DNA of 64,000 bases from Rhyzopertha dominica (taxonomy: Eukaryota > Arthropoda > Insecta > Coleoptera > Bostrichidae): positions 64,506,911-64,570,910 of the forward strand of contig QCXZ01000137.1 in NCBI GenBank assembly GCA_025024175.1. The letters are read 5' to 3'. The notes under the pieces were generated by a model. That model was not told the DNA's origin, searched no databases, and was given only the letters and a program-made list of their open reading frames with translations. Position 1 is the stretch's first letter, and the number at the start of each line of letters is the position of its first letter. The translations under genes and the position numbers were made by a program. Shown here piece by piece: positions 34,146-46,085 of this stretch.

Positions 34146-36091
34146 CAGTGGCGGCTCGTCCGGGTCGGCAGGGTCGGCACTGCCGACCCAGAATGTTGAT
34201 CAAAGAAATTATTTTTTTTCGTATTTTTATGTATATTTTGTTTTATTATGTTCAGATATCTTGAAACAGTTCGAGCGTATTTTTTTACATTATACCATCA
34301 AATTAATAATTAGCCAAAATCACATTTTTACGGGTTATCCCGAAAAATTTACGCTACTCGGCAACCGTGACTGGGCCAAGTATGTGTTTGTCATCCAAGC
34401 CCGTGATCCAAGCGCTGGGTCGGCAGACCGCATCGTATAAGGAAGCAATAGCATCGTTTTCCTATGAGCTGAACAAAGACGCAACCCTGCGCGCATATTG
34501 AATCCTGAGGCGAAAATCGAGACTCTGCAATGCCTGGGGCCGGCAGACAGCATAAAACGTTAAAACGGACTTCATCATTTATTTCAATTATTTCAAGTTT
34601 TTTTTTATCAACCAATTATAGTTCTGTTTTCTACTGAGTATTACAAATTATCTGATTGACACCCTTTACATGCTTACGGTTTTTTTATAATCATAATTTA
34701 ATTTTACGTATATATGTTTTTATTGAAGTTAATAAAGGAGGCCCGGCATTCATAATCGTCGGATTCCGAAAATTAATTTTGACATGTACATTGAACAATA
34801 ATTATATATATAGTTCAATACTGAAATCACGAAAAACTACCCGAATGTTCTACGAAATTTTTCATTTTACCAAGATTATTGTAAGAGCTATCCTCTTAAA
34901 TAAACAATTTTAAGCAGATACCTTCAAGCATTTAACAGAATGGGGTATAAGACACTTTTCTGGAAAAATATGTTTTGTGAAGCTAAAGGTATGCTAATGC
35001 TAATTCCAAAATATTTCTTTCGTCTGTGGAGTTTTAATGCCCTAAAAAAATTATTGTAAATTGGCGGGAGACAACGCCCCTTTTTAAACGCGGCCAGTAC
35101 ATACGTCATCATGACGTATGTACTGGTCGAACGTTTGACAACAGAGAAAGGCAATCAGCTGACGGACATGCCTGTAACCAATGACAAATGACAGCATGAC
35201 AGTGAAAGACGAAAGTGCACGTGTTTGTGTTTGGTTATGTATAGTACTCGCAGATTTTGCTATTTGTTATTTGATGTTGTGATCAATACGCGATAAGCTG
35301 CTCGAATCAGTCTTTATGCTTCCTGATGGTATTTTGCCTACAAACTGAGAAATGATATTAATACACCCAGTTTTCGACAACTCTAAAGTATGGTTATGTT
35401 TACATAAACATATGATCATGTAAATAAACTTGGCAGGGACATACAATGATGCCAAGTGTGCAACACACTGAATACGATTGGCTGGAAAGAAGCGCGAATT
35501 CAGCAAGTCATTGAAACCAGGACGAACGGACCCTTCAGATTTGTAATTGTTATAAACTATTCGTATGTAATTTTTTTAAATAACTGATGGTTGTATTAGG
35601 ATAGTAGAGCAAAATAGAAACATTGTAAGTGATTGTCTTGTTCAGTTTCAATAGTTGTCTTATACCCCATTAATTAAATACATGTTATAAATTTAGTCAA
35701 TCTGAAATCATTGAAGAATTTCACACAAAAAGAAAATAACAAAATAAGTAAGCGCCAATACCCACATAATCGCTTAATGCTGTCTGCCGGACTTCCGAAT
35801 ACATCTTCGGATTGGGTCGACATATATCGACTTCTCTCCGGTGCAGTACAGGTGCACGCTTAACGTTGAAATTATGTAGCTAGCTGCCAGATTAGGCTAT
35901 TTGTTACCAAATGAACTATCTTTTTAACTTGAGGCGATATGAAAATTTACAGAAGTAGCAAGTAATAAATAACAACAACTACGAGTATATACAAAATTAT
36001 TTACTAATTTATAAATAAATAATATTGACTAACTAGAGTGGACCAAAGTTTTTACTGCCGACCCAATAGAATTTGTCACCAGCCGCCACTG
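34146..36091. mobile_element. hAT-superfamily element with perfect 8-bp duplication
   Basis: The left terminus is CAGTGGCGGCTCGTC and the right terminus, inverted, CAGTGGCGGCTGGTGAC. Both are flanked by GTAAATAT (34138-34145 and 36092-36099), a perfect 8-bp target-site duplication. An 8-bp duplication with CAGTGGCG-type ends is diagnostic of hAT elements. Subterminal CTGCCGACCCA occurs near both ends, and GGGTCGGCAG words recur inside (34155, 34410), possible transposase-binding sites. The largest internal ORFs are about 106 codons with no hAT (BED finger or dimerisation) motif, so this 1946-bp copy is non-autonomous. It interrupts a LINE RT gene, so it is younger than that LINE. Confidence 0.9.
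35094..35126. repeat. Perfect 15-bp palindrome with TGACGTA core
   Basis: CCAGTACATACGTCA, spacer TCA, then its exact complement TGACGTATGTACTGG. It lies inside the hAT element, near its middle. It could be a protein-binding site, a cruciform or the scar of a nested foldback. Confidence 0.9.
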
Positions 36092-36099
36092 GTAAATAT

Positions 36100-36640
36100 C
36101 ATTGCACTGCATTTACTAGTGTTAAGTGCTAGATTGTTGTTCCGACACCAAGGATGTAATGCAACCAAACTCGGGTACAAGCGATTGCAATCATCTTGCT
36201 TTTATCTTGATATCGTGTTCTTAATTTTTGTGTTATCTACTTACAACAGGCCAGATGCATCAACAGTCTGTCACATTATTCACAAAGGAAATAAACTATA
36301 ATGGTCTCAAATTGATTCCCTGAGATATATGGTATTGGCATGAAATTTCCTAGACATTAATGAATCCATTGTATATTACAAATTTCTCTGTGTTAAGTAA
36401 ATAAGATTGCAAAAACATTACCACAGGCCGCGAGAAGTCTAATATTACACGATTTCTCAAAGGCAAGCCATGATCAATTCTGTCAAATGCTTTGATAAAG
36501 TCGCTTTATATCACAACTGCTTTTGCATCCCGTTTCAATATACTCGGAAGTAAATTGTGCGATGCTAAGTAAATTGGTTACAGTTGAACATTTAGAATAA
36601 AACCATGTTCAGGGCATATCTTAGTGCATACATGCCAGTA
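36100..36640 (-). pseudogene. LINE RT N-terminal/palm part (right of hAT insertion)
   Basis: On the minus strand, in order: ICPEHGFILN, SDFIKAFDRIDHGL (first catalytic Asp block), LFLQSYLLNTEKFVIYNGFI, SQGINLRPL (equivalent of PQGSNLGPLLF), FVNNVTD, and WCRNNNLALNTSKCSAMIF, which ends exactly at the hAT border. The FADD box is not readable. Several stops and frameshifts are present. Together with 33700-34137 and 37950-38580 this forms one minus-strand LINE. The about 1.3 kb between this piece and the endonuclease piece is longer than a normal linker and may hold another insertion; a CAGTGGCGTA word at 37203 hints at a hAT end but has no partner. Confidence 0.7.
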
Positions 36641-36644
36641 AATT

Positions 36645-37945
36645 AAAACAATACGAGAAATATAAAAATACTGATATAGTTACTACAAATATTTCGTTAG
36701 CAAATCTTTTATTTTCATTTAAACACACTGCATCTTTAAAAAACTTTAATTCTTTACATCCTCAAAATTAAATTTCTTAGAAATTTTGGGAATAGGTGTA
36801 CAAAATTACAGACAACGGTAATTTTACAAATTTGAATGATTTGTGTAATTCCGATTCTCCTATCCTAAACTGTTTATTTGAACTTTGAGTTCATTCATTT
36901 GGCATGCAGGCTACTTTTTGTTTGAAGTCAAGATTGCTTGTTTCAAATTTGACGTCACTTCTATGTAAATTCTTTTGTATTAGGTACTCTTTTTATGGCA
37001 CCGATAATGGCTTGTAGGAGCTGAAAGCGCTTTATCAATTTGTTTCTAATAAAGTGGATTTGTTAGACTATTAATATTAATCTTTTAGAAGTAAAATTAC
37101 TATATTCCACTTTGTGCAAATGGACCAGTTTACATTATTTAAATTCTGTCATAATGAGGCATTTCAAAGGATTTGCTGAAATTACAATTAATAGATATTA
37201 ACAGTGGCGTACTCATGAGTAGGGTTTCCAGGTTAGAACCCTACTCTGCAGGACCCGTGAAAAATCGTAATTTAGAAAAAAAAAACAAAAATTACGCTTT
37301 AGTTTTGAATAACAGGAACTGCGATAGTTGTGAAATAAAATATACAGAGCGTGTATTAAATAGATGGACATATTTAAGAGATGGTACGACTAATTAAAAT
37401 AAGGTTTTCAGTTTTAGGACGCATAACTAAAATATTAAATGTCAAAAATCGATAAAATAAGTATGTTTAATTAAATTGGGAATGCTTTGAAAGTTTCTAT
37501 ATATTAGGAAGGCATGAAGTCTTAAGACAACAATTGATAGTAATGTAGTATGAAAGCTGGGATCCTATCGGGCCCAGTCGTCATTTTCGATTGGATATAT
37601 TTTAGGATAGTCAAAACATAAACTTCGCCAAAAGAATCAACAAGTAAATAGTTGCTACTGGTATTGTAATATAGTCATAAAAAACAAAAGGAGAATGCAC
37701 AATGAAGGATGACTCAGAAAAATCAGCAATAATCATAAATGTATTGATAGTCCCTTTCGCATTACTAATAAATTTCCAGAATGTTTAGGGATTAGGCTAA
37801 ATATCGTGCTCACCACTTTCAACAAAACTTTGATCGGATTGTTTAATTTCAGCTTTTATCTGTTGGCTGAGGATTTTAAATAGGTCACGATCCGGCGGGT
37901 ACCAAACAACTAGTAGAGTTTAAAGTTGGCGTACAGATGATTTGC
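36645..37945. other. Linker between LINE endonuclease and RT relics
   Basis: No readable RT or endonuclease motif. GTAGGGTT...AACCCTAC at 37220-37245 is a short hairpin close to the CAGTGGCGTA word. It may be a decayed LINE linker plus an additional insertion. Confidence 0.35.
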
Positions 37946-37949
37946 GCCA

Positions 37950-38580
37950 TTATAAGCATTGAGATATCGCTAGCTCGTATTAGTAATTGAATTGCACAAA
38001 ACATATATCTGCCTTATACAAATTATATGCCCTATCGTAACAGAATTTATTAAAGTTAAGGCTCAATTTGCTAAAGTGAATTTCAAGAACTGGATGATGT
38101 GCATCCTCACCAAGAAGCTAATAAAGCCATTTGCGTCCTAAGTAGTAATAGGTGGCTAACACAAGATTAAGAATCCTGCCATTCACATTACACACCTGGT
38201 TGTACTGGACCGTATTAAATAGTATTAAAGAGTTGTTTAAATGAGGAACATTAACATTTATATGTGCTACTGAGCAGTCAGTAAAAGCAGGTACTTTAAA
38301 ATCACCGACAATAATATTCAGGCAATCGTGTAAAACTTTAAGGGATTCAAGTGCTTCAAAGAAAAACTGAACCCTGCTATAATAGTTGGGTTGAAAATAA
38401 ACAAGAATAATATATACTGGCGCACTTAATATAATTTTGACAACTTTATTTATAGTGTCCAACACATCATTTTGATCAGAAATTACAAGGGGAACCATGG
38501 ACGCAGTGTAACAGTCTTCTACAGCAATAAGACACCCCCTTTCACACAACCAGTCGTCGAAAGAAGTATGCCGGAACGGA
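37950..38580 (-). pseudogene. LINE endonuclease (APE-type) fragment
   Basis: A 143-codon open frame (38118-38549) reads RGCLIAVEDCYTASMVPLV, then IILVYFQPNYYSR, IIVGDFKVPAFTDCS, FNTVQYNQVCNVNGRILNLV and LA. This is the exonuclease-endonuclease-phosphatase fold order of Jockey/CR1 elements: GGGVLIAV, then ALYIPPN, then the GDFN catalytic block (here GDFK, Asn replaced by Lys), then NGR-LDLV (here NLV). After a frameshift EDAHHPVLEIHFS follows, the conserved D-HHP-L block with the catalytic His. Loss of the GDFN Asn argues against activity. The domain precedes the RT pieces at 36640-33700 on the same strand. Confidence 0.8.
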
Positions 38581-38699
38581 GTGCTTAATAGGTATCCAGC
38601 AAATGCTGAAATATATCAATTTTAAGTTGAAGGGGAGCGGCAAAGTTTATCTTGGTTGCAAAAACATGTGTATCTGCAGCCCTCTAGCGGCCAGAACCA

Positions 38700-39420
38700 T
38701 CCCTTGTTTTGAATATTTTTTTTCAAATTTCAACGATCATTTTTTAGAACCCTCCTTGTAGCAGAAAGCAAACGTGGTTATAAAACATAATTCCGGCGTG
38801 ATCAAACTGCAAGCTTTGGATTTTGAGTGACTCAACAAGTGGACACCTATATGGCCTATATCCATTGTCCGGGAAAACGATGAAAACAGCCGCTCCATCA
38901 TCTTGAGAGAAATTTGGCTTTCTGTGCTTGGGTGGTTAAGGAGCCAATAAGGTTTTCTAATCGCTGCAAATAACTATCACATGGTCAAATTTTCTTTAAA
39001 AAAGGTATTCAGATAAAGTAATCGCCCAGAATACCTGCCCAAACCTTCAATTCTGAGGTCTTTGGGTGCGACTTTGACTGAAAATTTGTGGGTTGGTATC
39101 ATTCCATCAACAACAATTACGACTGTTCACTTCATCGTTTAATATAAACGCACTTTCACTAGAGAAACATATGCTGTAAATATAATATATATCTACTGTC
39201 TATTAATATTCCTTTTATTTCCTCTGTAACTGATCGCCATTGTTTAAAATTAAAAATAGAGTACACATGATTGTATTATCTTCTAAAACATGCAAAACAA
39301 GGTGTACGGGTGTATATACCTAAATCATTTTCCAGCTATCTATTCATGTGTTTGGCTGCACAAAAGTCATACTGCTCCTGACATATTGATTGGGAAGGAA
39401 TGACCCCTGGATAGTGACTT
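38700..39420 (-). pseudogene. IS630/Tc1-type transposase relic
   Basis: Minus-strand reading in mixed frames gives QEQYDFCAAKHMNR, FSSESAFILNDEVNSRN, NDTNPQIFSQSRTQRPQ, FGQVFWAIT, and QDDGAAVFIVFPDNGYRPY. The order matches arthropod DDE transposases that read FSDEA-F-L-G-VNRHN, W----P, V-VW-G, and QQDGAPPH. The first Asp of FSDE is changed (FSSES) and QQDGAPPH reads QDDGAAV, so it is inactive. No terminal repeats were found. It lies beside the 5' side of the LINE relic, and the junction cannot be placed exactly. Confidence 0.65.
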
Positions 39421-39429
39421 CGTAAACAC

Positions 39430-42400
39430 CTAAGGTTAAAAAGAAATCTGTCCAAACACTTTGATTAAATGTCGCTTACACTGGCATTTAATATTGCCAG
39501 CTAGAGATTCTTGGAAAACTGTATTTGTTTGTTCAAATTCATCGTGTAATATATTCGTAGCTAGAATTTCAATTTATATCCAGGGACAGGAAGTTACAGT
39601 ATATGAGAGACAACATCTTTTCATATGGCTGTCTAGAAGCAAAGGGATATCAACGCAAACTGAAAAAATTAATAGTAAATGCACGTATGCATTTGTACAT
39701 ACAAAAATCGAGCTTTCAGAAAATCACGTAAATATACAGCTACATTTTTCATAATAATTATTATAAAATGCTCGTTGTTCGAGTATGTATATTCACATTC
39801 ACACAAAAAACATACGTACAAAACAAACTCTAGTGCACTATTTTATTAAAGGTAAAGTTATCTACAACTTTTTCATTTACATTTCTTCATTAAAACCAGA
39901 AATAAACGAGACTTGGTTTTTGTAAACTTTTTTGTTTTTTTAACCAAAACAGTTGAATTCAGGTGTGCGTCTGCGGTTTTTTACCTATGACATGCAGGTA
40001 AAACGGTAGGTATCTTTCAAGCTATATAAAGGGAAATATCGAAGAACAGGTAGTACATAAATTTAATTTCTGCAAATGTAAAGGTGTTATGTACAATTGA
40101 GGAGATGAATGCAAAAAGTGACAAATTTGTTGTAACCGTTTAAAATATATATTGCAGGATGATCCATACTACTCAAAGTGCAGTTACTTGGTTAATAAAT
40201 TAAAACAAGTAAATCAATGTCTTACTGCACATCCTTTAAATCAAATAGGTTCTAGTACATGTTTCGAGGGAATCCACCCTCATCTTCAGCTAAAAGTTGT
40301 AAAAAAGAGATACACATTGGAACGTTGGAAGCAAAAATATATCTTACCTAATACAATATAAACATTTTCCGATGATACAATCAGTAGGATTACAACAAAA
40401 AAGTAAAATAATTACAAATAAAACAAAGTTACAAAAATAAAAGCACGACCAAAAGGCATGGTTGTGCTGGTGTCAGTGACTAAAAGACTAATGACAGATG
40501 GTCATACAAACTTCAACCACAAAAGAAATGTTACAGATGACAACAGAAATGTAAACAAGACTAGACAGTTCAAAGTACAAATAAAAGGTAGGCACTTGCA
40601 GCTTCAACTGTACGCAATATATTGAAATACTAATGCAATATAAAATAATTTATTGAAAAACGGCATTTATGGAGTGCTCTTATTGCATCAAGTCCTAGTA
40701 TGAGGACCACCACATATGATACCAAACAAATTCAAATTTTAAATAAATTATTATTATTTATATAAAATGCGGGTTTTTATAAAATATAAAACAGTGTATT
40801 CCACAAATAGTTTTTGAAAATCACAAAAAGAGTACAGCAAATTTGCAGTAACTTGGTATTTTTCAAAATAACGATACCAAGTATTAAATCGTTGGATAAG
40901 AAAAAGAATCGTCGACTTTATGAAACCATAGCCAACCGCTTTTTGTGTTTATTTAGAGAAGAAACTCTTTAATTAGGGTAAAATCATCTACAAGTATTGC
41001 ATTTACGTTTTTTTTTGTAAATTCATAAATAATATCTAGTAAGACAAAACGCTCGAAACCTAAATAAGACGTGCAATATTTGCTGACCAATTTCTAAACT
41101 GCTGAGAAAGTGGAAGATCTCAATTTTAAACTGCACCTTCCTCCGGCACCGCCATTATATAACAAATGAAGGAGATTGATTTAATGTGCTATCGACAGGG
41201 TGATTTTTCAAAGCGCAGAAATAATTTTCATCACACCCGGCGTTCCATCTTTCGGTTCCTGGATCTAATTTATCTCAGTGCTGGGTGAATACCTCCAGTG
41301 CACACAGCTTCTACCAGTGTTGCGTCTATAAAGTTTAGTAACGCGAATTTTACCGTTTCAACTCCAAGACCCAACAACTAGCTGTAAAGTTAAGGGTCTC
41401 GAATAACAAAAGCGCAATTTTAAGCAGACCGGGCTAGAAGTTTCGACGAAATTAGGCATTTGCATTAATGGTTATTGCGAGTAGGTTCTCAAAATGCTTC
41501 TGTGATAATTTTAAAGCGCAGACGAACGTTTTATTGTACATATTACATCGAACAAAAACGGTTCGCTATAATCGATAAATGCTAATATCATAAATATTTT
41601 TTTGGTTGATATACCTATACATACACATATATTTAAAATATATTTAAAAATTTTATTTTAAAAAATCTCTGAGGTCATTCCAAAAAGCGTCAAAAACCTC
41701 TTGATTTAAAAGATTCCTAAATCTGCCTAAAACACAATCGCCTAGTACGACCGGACGTTAAAGAGTATGCAACACTGTGCAGCTTAGGGAAAAACGCTAC
41801 ACGCCGTATAACAGTTCCAAATTGAAACGCATACTTATCAAGAACTAGACGCGACCGCGAGAATTTCAGATTAGCGTTCAGGTCATTTTCTAGAGGTATG
41901 CAAAACTTCAGCTCGATAGGCAATGGGATGCTATACTAAATAACAATCATTCTTCAAAAGTAAAAGCTTTACGTCTTTTCTCCGAATGATTGCATGCCTT
42001 CAGCATATATATAGATGATGTACCTAAAGATACGAGTACAGTAGTCCTATTTAAAGTTGTAAAAGTTATCAAGCTGTGTTGCGCACAGTTAGTTCTCAGT
42101 TTTCACATGTATTATGTAAATGTATCGCGCATAGCACACGGCGCGGGACCATGCACTACCTACTGTTGAAAAATCAAGGTTTGTCATTTTGTGGAAAATA
42201 TACAAATCAGTAACTTTTAATAAGATGTTTGCTAATTTAGCCCCACCACTGAATTGCACGCGTTTAAAAGCACATATTTATTAGCACGCAGCTTCCTGTA
42301 AAATACTATATTTTTTGTAATTATACGCACATTGGCAGCCCTGGTCACAATAACAACACAGCGTAGTGCTTGTGCTCAGTCTGACAGGACGCATCTGTAG

Positions 42401-45395
42401 ATTTCTGCGAATCCCCAGTTTGCTTGATAAAATTCATTTTTAACTTCGCTATAACAGAAAAATTTTACGGTTATAATTACAAAAATAACTATTTTGTTAA
42501 AGGTTGTCGCTGCTGGTGAGAGCTGATATCGATAATGGATTTTACCCAAGAATTGGGCATTACAATTGTAGTTACTTTGCTATTTACAAAAAAAAAATCT
42601 GTAATAGTATTGATTATTAATATAACAGACTTTCTTAAATTCTAATAATATTTTTGGAAGGTACGTAGATCGTCGTCCGAAGTGGGTAGAACAGCAGAAC
42701 ACAAGCGATTGTTTATGTTTTATCAAAATTTTAAATGTACCGTTCACCCAGTAAGCACGGAAAAATTTTTGAAAAAATAGCCTCATATTCGAGACCTAAA
42801 GATAGCGCTTTATATAATGGTTATTGTTTTAAATGTTCGGCGTCTTTCCCAGCAGATTCAGGTATTAATTCAACCACCATTAAACGCCAAGAAGGATGAA
42901 AATATTCTGGAATTGCCGAAAGTTATCTTGAGGATTCGATAGAAAATAACAAAACGGATTTCTAATAAGGTTTTCTAGAGAGAAAGTTGCAGAAAACATC
43001 TTCCATTATAACGGATACAGGAGATGTTGAATTATTTACCGAAAAGTCTTGAACTTTGAGAGGTATTATGATGTCATCAGGTGCAGCGTTGCAAATTATC
43101 GATCATATAGATTTTAACACTGCTGCTACATTAGGAGTCAATATTAATAACCGTTCGAACTGTAATGTTCATTTTTATGTTTCTAAGAACTAGGTCATTT
43201 ACAAGTTTCGATTTTTCTATAAATAAAAGTTTTCTTAGGTTTATGAAATTCCTTTATCTTGTTTTGACATTCTACGGTACTTGTAGAGTAAAGCAATAGT
43301 TTGTGTCAGTGCAATGGTTGTAATAATATTGGTGTTTTACCAAACAAAACAAAATAATATTATCGGTCTTTTATTAATTAAATGGTGCAATTTTTATGGT
43401 TGTCAGGTGAAATATGTGGTCATATTTTTGAGGTTATTTCTGGTTTGGCAGCTGTATTACAAAATATAGAGCAATAAGATGATGCACCTTTACACTACGT
43501 ACAAACATTTTGATTAAATTGGTAGTAGGTAGGAGTACAACTATGAAGTGTCCACCTAGATTTCCTGATTTAACGCCATTCGACCTAGTGCGTTACAAAA
43601 CAATGTAGGAGTATTAACGTTACAATTATTAGAAAACAAAACAAGATTCAGGAAATAAATGACACCAAATGCAAACGTTTTGCAATTTGTAATCAAATTG
43701 AAAATGTACTACTGCCAGCCGTGGTTTGATGCATCGCTATTTCTTCTCGCTGATTAACTAATTTACTTTACCACATTCCAAGCAGTACGCTAATATACAC
43801 TAATCAGACGAGGTTTTTAACAAATAAAAAAAATTATGGAAATCGTTGAAAAACTGGCACTAAAGAAGTTTAGGTGTTGTGTCATGTTAAGATATATCTC
43901 TTCACGAGCACCAGAATATTGTTTGTGAGTTTCACAGATCCTTAGGCTTGATTCGCCTGGACTTCTTTTTGTAGAGCGTTCTAAAGAATAAAGTTTACTC
44001 CATCCAACGCAATTANTTACAGGNTTTATGGCAACCTATTATAAACAAATGCCATAAAAGTACGCCAGATATGCTTCGAAACGTCAAAGAATATTTTTTA
44101 TCAACAATTGTACTGCTGTATGGAAGTTGCAATGTAACTTTTAAAAAGGGATATGTCGCTAACTATCGCGCCATTAAAAAAATACATAAATACTTATTGT
44201 AAAGAGCTGTTACAGGATTTTGAAACAAAATCATACTATATACAACCGTCTATCTTAAACTCAGTCAAGTATTAAAAACTCGGGTGGTTTGTTTTCAGTG
44301 GGTTACTCGGTATATTACAGAACACTGTAGCTTAAACGTTACGTGTTTGTTGCAGCCCTTACTGCTGTACTTCCGAGTTTTTGGAGGCACTCTTTTCAAG
44401 TAGAAAACTTTCCTGCGAAAAAGTGTACGTGCTTAAGATTTCAGCAAACGGCAGCTCGGCGATAACGAACGCGATAAGAAAAATCAGGTCGATGTAACGC
44501 AATTTCACTTCAATCTTTTTTTTTGTAATTATTTGTCGCTCATTAGACTGCCATGGCACAATTTCGAATACAGAAAAGACTTTGTTCAGCAAAGCTGCAG
44601 ATTGTTTACTCAACCTTATGTCTGACACGATTGACGTCTGTAATGTTATGCAAATCAGTAGGATAAATTTTCTAATATTTTGTAAAATTTTTTGCTTAAA
44701 TTTCTGTAGATGTCCTTATTTATTGTCGAGATGTGCAGGTAGGGCGATTATTATTTACATAATTTACCAAAAAACATATTGTTGACGCTTCCTAATTTTT
44801 ACTGGAAAAGCATACAGATTTGCTACTCTGAAAAAAAAGTACAGCTATTTAATATGCTATTTAAATTAGTAATTACGTAAAACAACCACACAGATACGGT
44901 TTACTAGCGCACAGCAACAGACGTTAAGAACGTTTTATCTTTAAGGAACACACGTTTCGATGATCTGCTACATAAATCGAAAATTGCAGATACAATATTA
45001 CAGTGACCAATAGCAGAATTGATAGCTGAATGCAGGATGACGCTGGTGATATTCTTCCTTAGAATCAAAAATCCAGCCGCCATGTTGGTTTTACAGCTGT
45101 GGTAAATCGAGTTAAAGGTTTTATAGGCAGAAACAGACTCAAAATAATATTACATGGAAGCAACTCGTAGTTGCTACCTTGTAGCTGAATTTTAAAGACT
45201 GATTTTTCTTGCAAAATGCAACACAAAACTCAGATGTGTCTAATAATAATAACGAAATGTGTTACCATAGTTTGCAAAAAATAAATGACCGTAAGAGACA
45301 ATTTACATAAATTAAGAAAAGTCTATATTCAAATTTGATCTTTAAAGAATGTCAGAAGTTATACGGTAAGACAAAAAAAGGCTTCCTGACAAAAA
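39430..45395. other. Mostly AT-rich stretch with scattered structured bits
   Basis: No protein-coding family recognised. 41120-41540 is less AT-rich with ATTA/TAAT words and could be regulatory. Ambiguous bases occur near 44015 and 44024. Small ORFs (39461-39754, 41717-41923, 44359-44628) have no supporting signal. Confidence 0.4.
40252..40293 (-). ncRNA. Hammerhead-like motif with one-base bulge
   Basis: On the minus strand: TTTTAG, CTGAAGA, T, GAGGG-TGGATT-CCCTC, GAAA, CATGTA, CTAGAA. CUGAAGA satisfies the CUGANGA core, GAAA follows stem II, and UUUUAG/CUAGAA gives six adjacent stem I pairs. ACAUGU is self-complementary (dimeric stem III), leaving GUA as the cleavage triplet. One U lies between the core and stem II, which is not canonical, so activity is doubtful. 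It may be a decayed ribozyme or a convergent repeat hairpin. Confidence 0.35.
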
Positions 45396-45402
45396 ACAAT
45401 TA

Positions 45403-45611
45403 TTAATTTGTACCGGTTTTTGTTTTGGAACTCCTGTTTGGTTTATTTACGGTGGAATTTTTGCCGGAATAGGTTCCACTGTCACTGTGTCGAGCACAAT
45501 GTACAATAATTGTTAAGACAAAAATAAATAAAATCACCTGAGGAGGGTCCAACGAAAGGGGCAAAATCGCAGTAACAGCACAACCTATTCCCGCAAAAAT
45601 TCCACAGGAAA
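45403..45611 (-). CDS. Probable last coding exon of a membrane protein
   Basis: Downstream of a T9-AG acceptor (minus strand, AG at 45613-45612) an open frame of 68 codons runs to TAA at 45403-45405, immediately followed by a second TAA. It begins SCGIFAGIGCAVTAILPL, continues DPPQVILFIFVLTIIVHCAR, and ends in a polar Ser/Thr/Lys/Asn-rich tail finishing KTKTGTN. The two hydrophobic stretches, the basic CAR boundary and the polar tail look like one or two membrane helices followed by a cytoplasmic C terminus. The composition differs from the surrounding AT-biased noise ORFs. I do not recognise the family. The upstream exons would lie to the right, but none was identified. It could also be a chance ORF. 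Confidence 0.4.
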
Positions 45612-45619
45612 CTAAAAAA

Positions 45620-46080
45620 AAACATATTATTGTGCATATCAAAATAAGATTTCAGATCAGGTTTTAATCAACTAGGGTTTTTCATCACACGATATTACAA
45701 GCAAATGAAAAGGAAAAAATTAAAGATAAGTACTATTGATATATGCGCATGCGAGTTTATAACATATACAACAATAGTTTTAGAAATAAATTTAATATGT
45801 TTTTCTTTGTATAAAAGAACATCATATGGAGAATCTGTCAAGTATTCTTCTTGGTTTGACTGTGCTTACAAAGGTGGTTGACCAAATGCCCAACCATGAC
45901 ATTGTCGTCATTTATAGAAACCAAAATATTTGTAAACAACAACTCACCGCGTCATTAAGGAATCATCCAATAAGCCTTAAGAACTTGATGTAATCAATAA
46001 AAATGGAAAATTTAACGAAACAATTAAGCCAAGGAGTACAAGCACCCCGTATGACAATCAAGACAGAAATTACAAAAAGT
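45620..46080. other. AT-rich stretch, no supported gene
   Basis: Nothing recognised. If the exon at 45403-45611 is real, this would be its upstream intron. Confidence 0.35.
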
Positions 46081-46085
46081 AATTG

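Noticed and set aside
37203..37250. CAGTGGCGTA word as a hAT left terminus
   Set aside because: No matching inverted end or 8-bp duplication was found nearby.
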